A DNA stretch of 51,537 nucleotides, from contig NW_001914940.1 of NCBI RefSeq assembly GCF_000208925.1, positions 1,841 through 53,377 on the forward strand, written 5' to 3'. Made by a program: the position numbers and the translations under genes. This DNA is from Entamoeba histolytica HM-1:IMSS. Its lineage: Eukaryota > Evosea > Mastigamoebida > Endamoebidae. This document shows positions 49,213-51,537 of the stretch, in pieces. Under the pieces are notes generated by a model. That model did no database searches. It saw only the letters and a list, made by a program, of their open reading frames with translations, and was not told where the DNA came from. The stretch's first letter is position 1. Each line of letters begins with the position of its first letter.

Positions 49213-49579
49213 AATGAAGAAATAAGTCAATTTATATTATTCAACATATTATTTGAGAGTTAATTAAAATGTCTTTATGTTTTGTATTGTTTTTATTTCA
49301 TTCATTCAAGATTGAATCATTTCAATTACTATGATTCGTTTTGGTGTGAAACGATTTGGATATTCATTTCCACAATGTGATTTTGATATTCTTTCATATT
49401 CAAATGAATGTTGTTAATAGTTGATTTTGTTTTATTGTATTTTCTTTATAATCAACATTATCACATTGTTTCTTCAAAACACATCCATTGTGATTTGTTT
49501 GTACAAATTGAATAAGAATGTGGATAAATATTAATTTCTTCATTCGTTTGTTTCTCTTCTTGTTTATTGAAATTCAAAT
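49213..49579 (-). repeat. 367-bp inverted repeat, copy 2
   Basis: Exact-length inverted match to 29352-29718. It contains the TLDc C-terminal remnant (49306-49579, minus strand), again without an intact ORF. Everything compared was identical, so it was copied recently relative to the decay it carries. Confidence 0.95.
49306..49579 (-). pseudogene. TLDc gene fragment (C-terminal part)
   Basis: It carries the same disabled C-terminal TLDc sequence as 29352-29625, including FTPKRIIVIEM. The 5' part of the domain is missing: upstream of 49579 the sequence is unrelated to the other copy. Confidence 0.7.
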
Positions 49580-51537
49580 ACTATGAGCAATAGAAAAACA
49601 TGAATTATAACATATTCACAAGTATTGTATCAGTTTCATTTCATTATCTCTCAACATTAATAATTAAATGATAGTTTTATATTACATAATAATGTGTCAA
49701 TAACCAAACAACAACACTTGCATCAAATATAGAAAAGATAAACAAAGTAAAATGTAGAAATGAATAATACTAACTGTTTAATTATGATTATAAAACAAAA
49801 CTAGAAGTATAATATAACAACTCTCATTCAATGATACAATTTCTTTTTATTTTTTGAATGGTTCTTCATTCATTTCAAAAGAATATGCAGTTCAACATGA
49901 ATTAAATATTCTTTCTTCATATCTTTTCAACAATTTCGCTCTTTATTTCATCACTTATTTGAATTATTTGAATGTTGAAGAATATCTTTACTCATTAATT
50001 TCCAATTAAGTTATAATTTGTTTCAATTTATTTAATTGTTGTCATTCACCATCATTCATTTGCTTCTTTTCTTCTCTTTCGATTCGTATCTTTTCATCTT
50101 TCATGAATTTCATCTTCCATTTTCTGCATTTCGTCATTTCCTTATAACTCTGATTGATAGTTTGATTTGGTTTATTCTGAAAATAAAATGTAGAATTATT
50201 TATCTTGTCAAACATTGATAATCAACCGTGCTTATTCATTGTTTCATATTGATATTCTTAATTTCACATTATCAACGAATGAAACGTGTTGTACAAACAT
50301 AAAATGATGATTATATAGAAGATAATGAGAAGATAAAAATATGATTGAAATGATTGAACAGAACGTATCAAATCAATTAATTCTCAAATATTTTAAATTG
50401 AAAAGAAACAACAAAACATAGAAAAGAGAAATTAAGAAATGTTGATAGAATGAAATACAATAAATGTATCGTGAATAGATAAACAAATATACACATTATT
50501 TAATATATCTATGGCAATTATTTATATTTGCTATGTAATTATAATACAACAACGAACAATCAACTTCTATTCATCTTTTCTGTTATTTTGTCTTTCTATT
50601 TTGATAAATTCATGAATGTTTATGAAATAATTTATTCTATCAACATATCTTTTTGAATCTATCATAATAACGATAAAATAATAAGAAATGAATAAAATAA
50701 TGATACATTATCACTAAATAAAACAAGAATAAAAGAAAGAATAACATAAAAAGTGGTAAATGATGTTTGACCAAAATGACAATACTCTAAACAGAATTTG
50801 AATTTCAGATAATATGTTATAAAACAATAAATTATGAAACATTAATCAAATAACTATTCTTTTTTAGAGAAATTCATTAACAAAAAAAAACAATAATACA
50901 AAAGAAACACAATAATTATCTATAATTTGATAATAAATTATAAGTGCTAAAATAATATAAACAAGTTTATTTTTATTTGATATATTTATTCATACATAGA
51001 ATAATCATAATTATATTTAATACTTTCATTATCATTTCATTAACCATTTATGTAACACACGTCTTTTTAATTCTGAAGTATCATGAAGAATATAATTACT
51101 ACTGAATGTCAAATACTTATACTTATCAATATCATTTATAAATGAATATTTTTATTTAAATATTGGATTATTTATAACAAATTTATCAATTTTTATCAAT
51201 CATTATAATGATTGAATTGTTTATTTAAAAGTACATATTTTCCAAGATAACCTAATTAATCATTCAGTTGTTGATAGTCATACAATGATTTATCAATTAT
51301 TAATAGACATTAATTATTCATTTTGATTGTAAACACATTCATTAAAATATGAATTATCATTTATTTTATAAATAACATTATTGTTAAATATTATAAACTT
51401 CATATACAAGTTGTGAAGAATTTAGTAATGATTATATTAACGATATTAGAAAAAATAGAATATATAAATTATATAAACCATTGTGTAAATTAAACAATAA
51501 GATTAAAGATAAAAAATATATGATGAAATCTCTTTAT
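49580..51537. other. gene-poor right end
   Basis: 2 kb of AT-rich DNA with no intact gene. On the minus strand, 50042-50179 is open for 46 codons with a coiled-coil composition (MKFMKDEKIRIEREEKKQ), perhaps a gene remnant. Confidence 0.5.

Noticed and set aside
1..51537. tRNA, rRNA or the tRNA-array repeats of Entamoeba
   Set aside because: No B-box (GGTTCGAATCC-like) or rRNA sequence was found on either strand by eye.

Overview
This window is nuclear DNA from Entamoeba, most likely the E. histolytica / E. dispar / E. nuttalli group. The base composition is very AT-rich. Genes are compact and mostly intronless, and the few introns are about 42-69 bp with a GTTTGT 5' end and a TAG 3' end. GAAC-type elements lie 10-45 bp before many start codons. 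The protein repertoire fits this protist: a Zn macrodomain protein, an expanded TLDc family, a CANT-type apyrase, a PMCA-type Ca-ATPase and an S28 peptidase. Two 100-N runs are scaffold gaps. Species cannot be fixed from the sequence alone.

Region 1-15 kb: a 3' gene end and a broken E2F-like fragment; then a PTEN phosphatase convergent with a small coiled-coil protein; a head-to-head pair of near-identical DUF4870-like membrane proteins; a DHHC palmitoyltransferase with one intron; a PfkB sugar kinase; a Lys/Glu-rich protein; an S28 serine peptidase; a PH-like coiled-coil protein running into gap 1; a small four-helix membrane protein with a 42-bp intron; an apyrase; and an unknown two-exon coiled-coil protein.

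Region 15-27 kb: a gene-poor stretch and an orphan gene, then a dense block. The block holds a metallo-beta-lactamase fold protein, a zinc-type macrodomain protein with a PCNA-binding-like tail, a cyclin H-like protein whose C-terminal third reads as a degenerate Rho GTPase, a CDP-alcohol phosphotransferase, a TLDc protein, ribosomal protein uL22 (L17), CDP-DAG synthase and a tiny coiled-coil ORF. Two phospholipid-synthesis genes lie within 3 kb of each other.

Region 27-51.5 kb: gene-poor DNA with a decayed TLDc gene whose 3' half (367 bp) recurs without indels and inverted at 49.2-49.6 kb. Between the two copies lie a PPIL4-type cyclophilin-RRM gene, a small two-exon gene, a heavily disabled HSP70 pseudogene, a three-exon CCA-adding enzyme, an ADF-H/SH3 (Abp1-like) actin-binding protein, a divergent RNB-fold exonuclease, a fused FAD dehydrogenase / NAD(P)-FAD oxidoreductase / DUF1667 gene interrupted by gap 2, the PMCA Ca-ATPase, and a UTP5/WDR43-like ribosome-biogenesis gene with a newly recognised first exon.

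The strongest candidates for something undescribed are the cyclin H-pseudoRho fusion, the three-domain redox fusion, the macrodomain protein with a PIP-like tail, and the divergent RNB protein lacking one catalytic Asp. The rest is mostly housekeeping plus decaying multigene-family copies.
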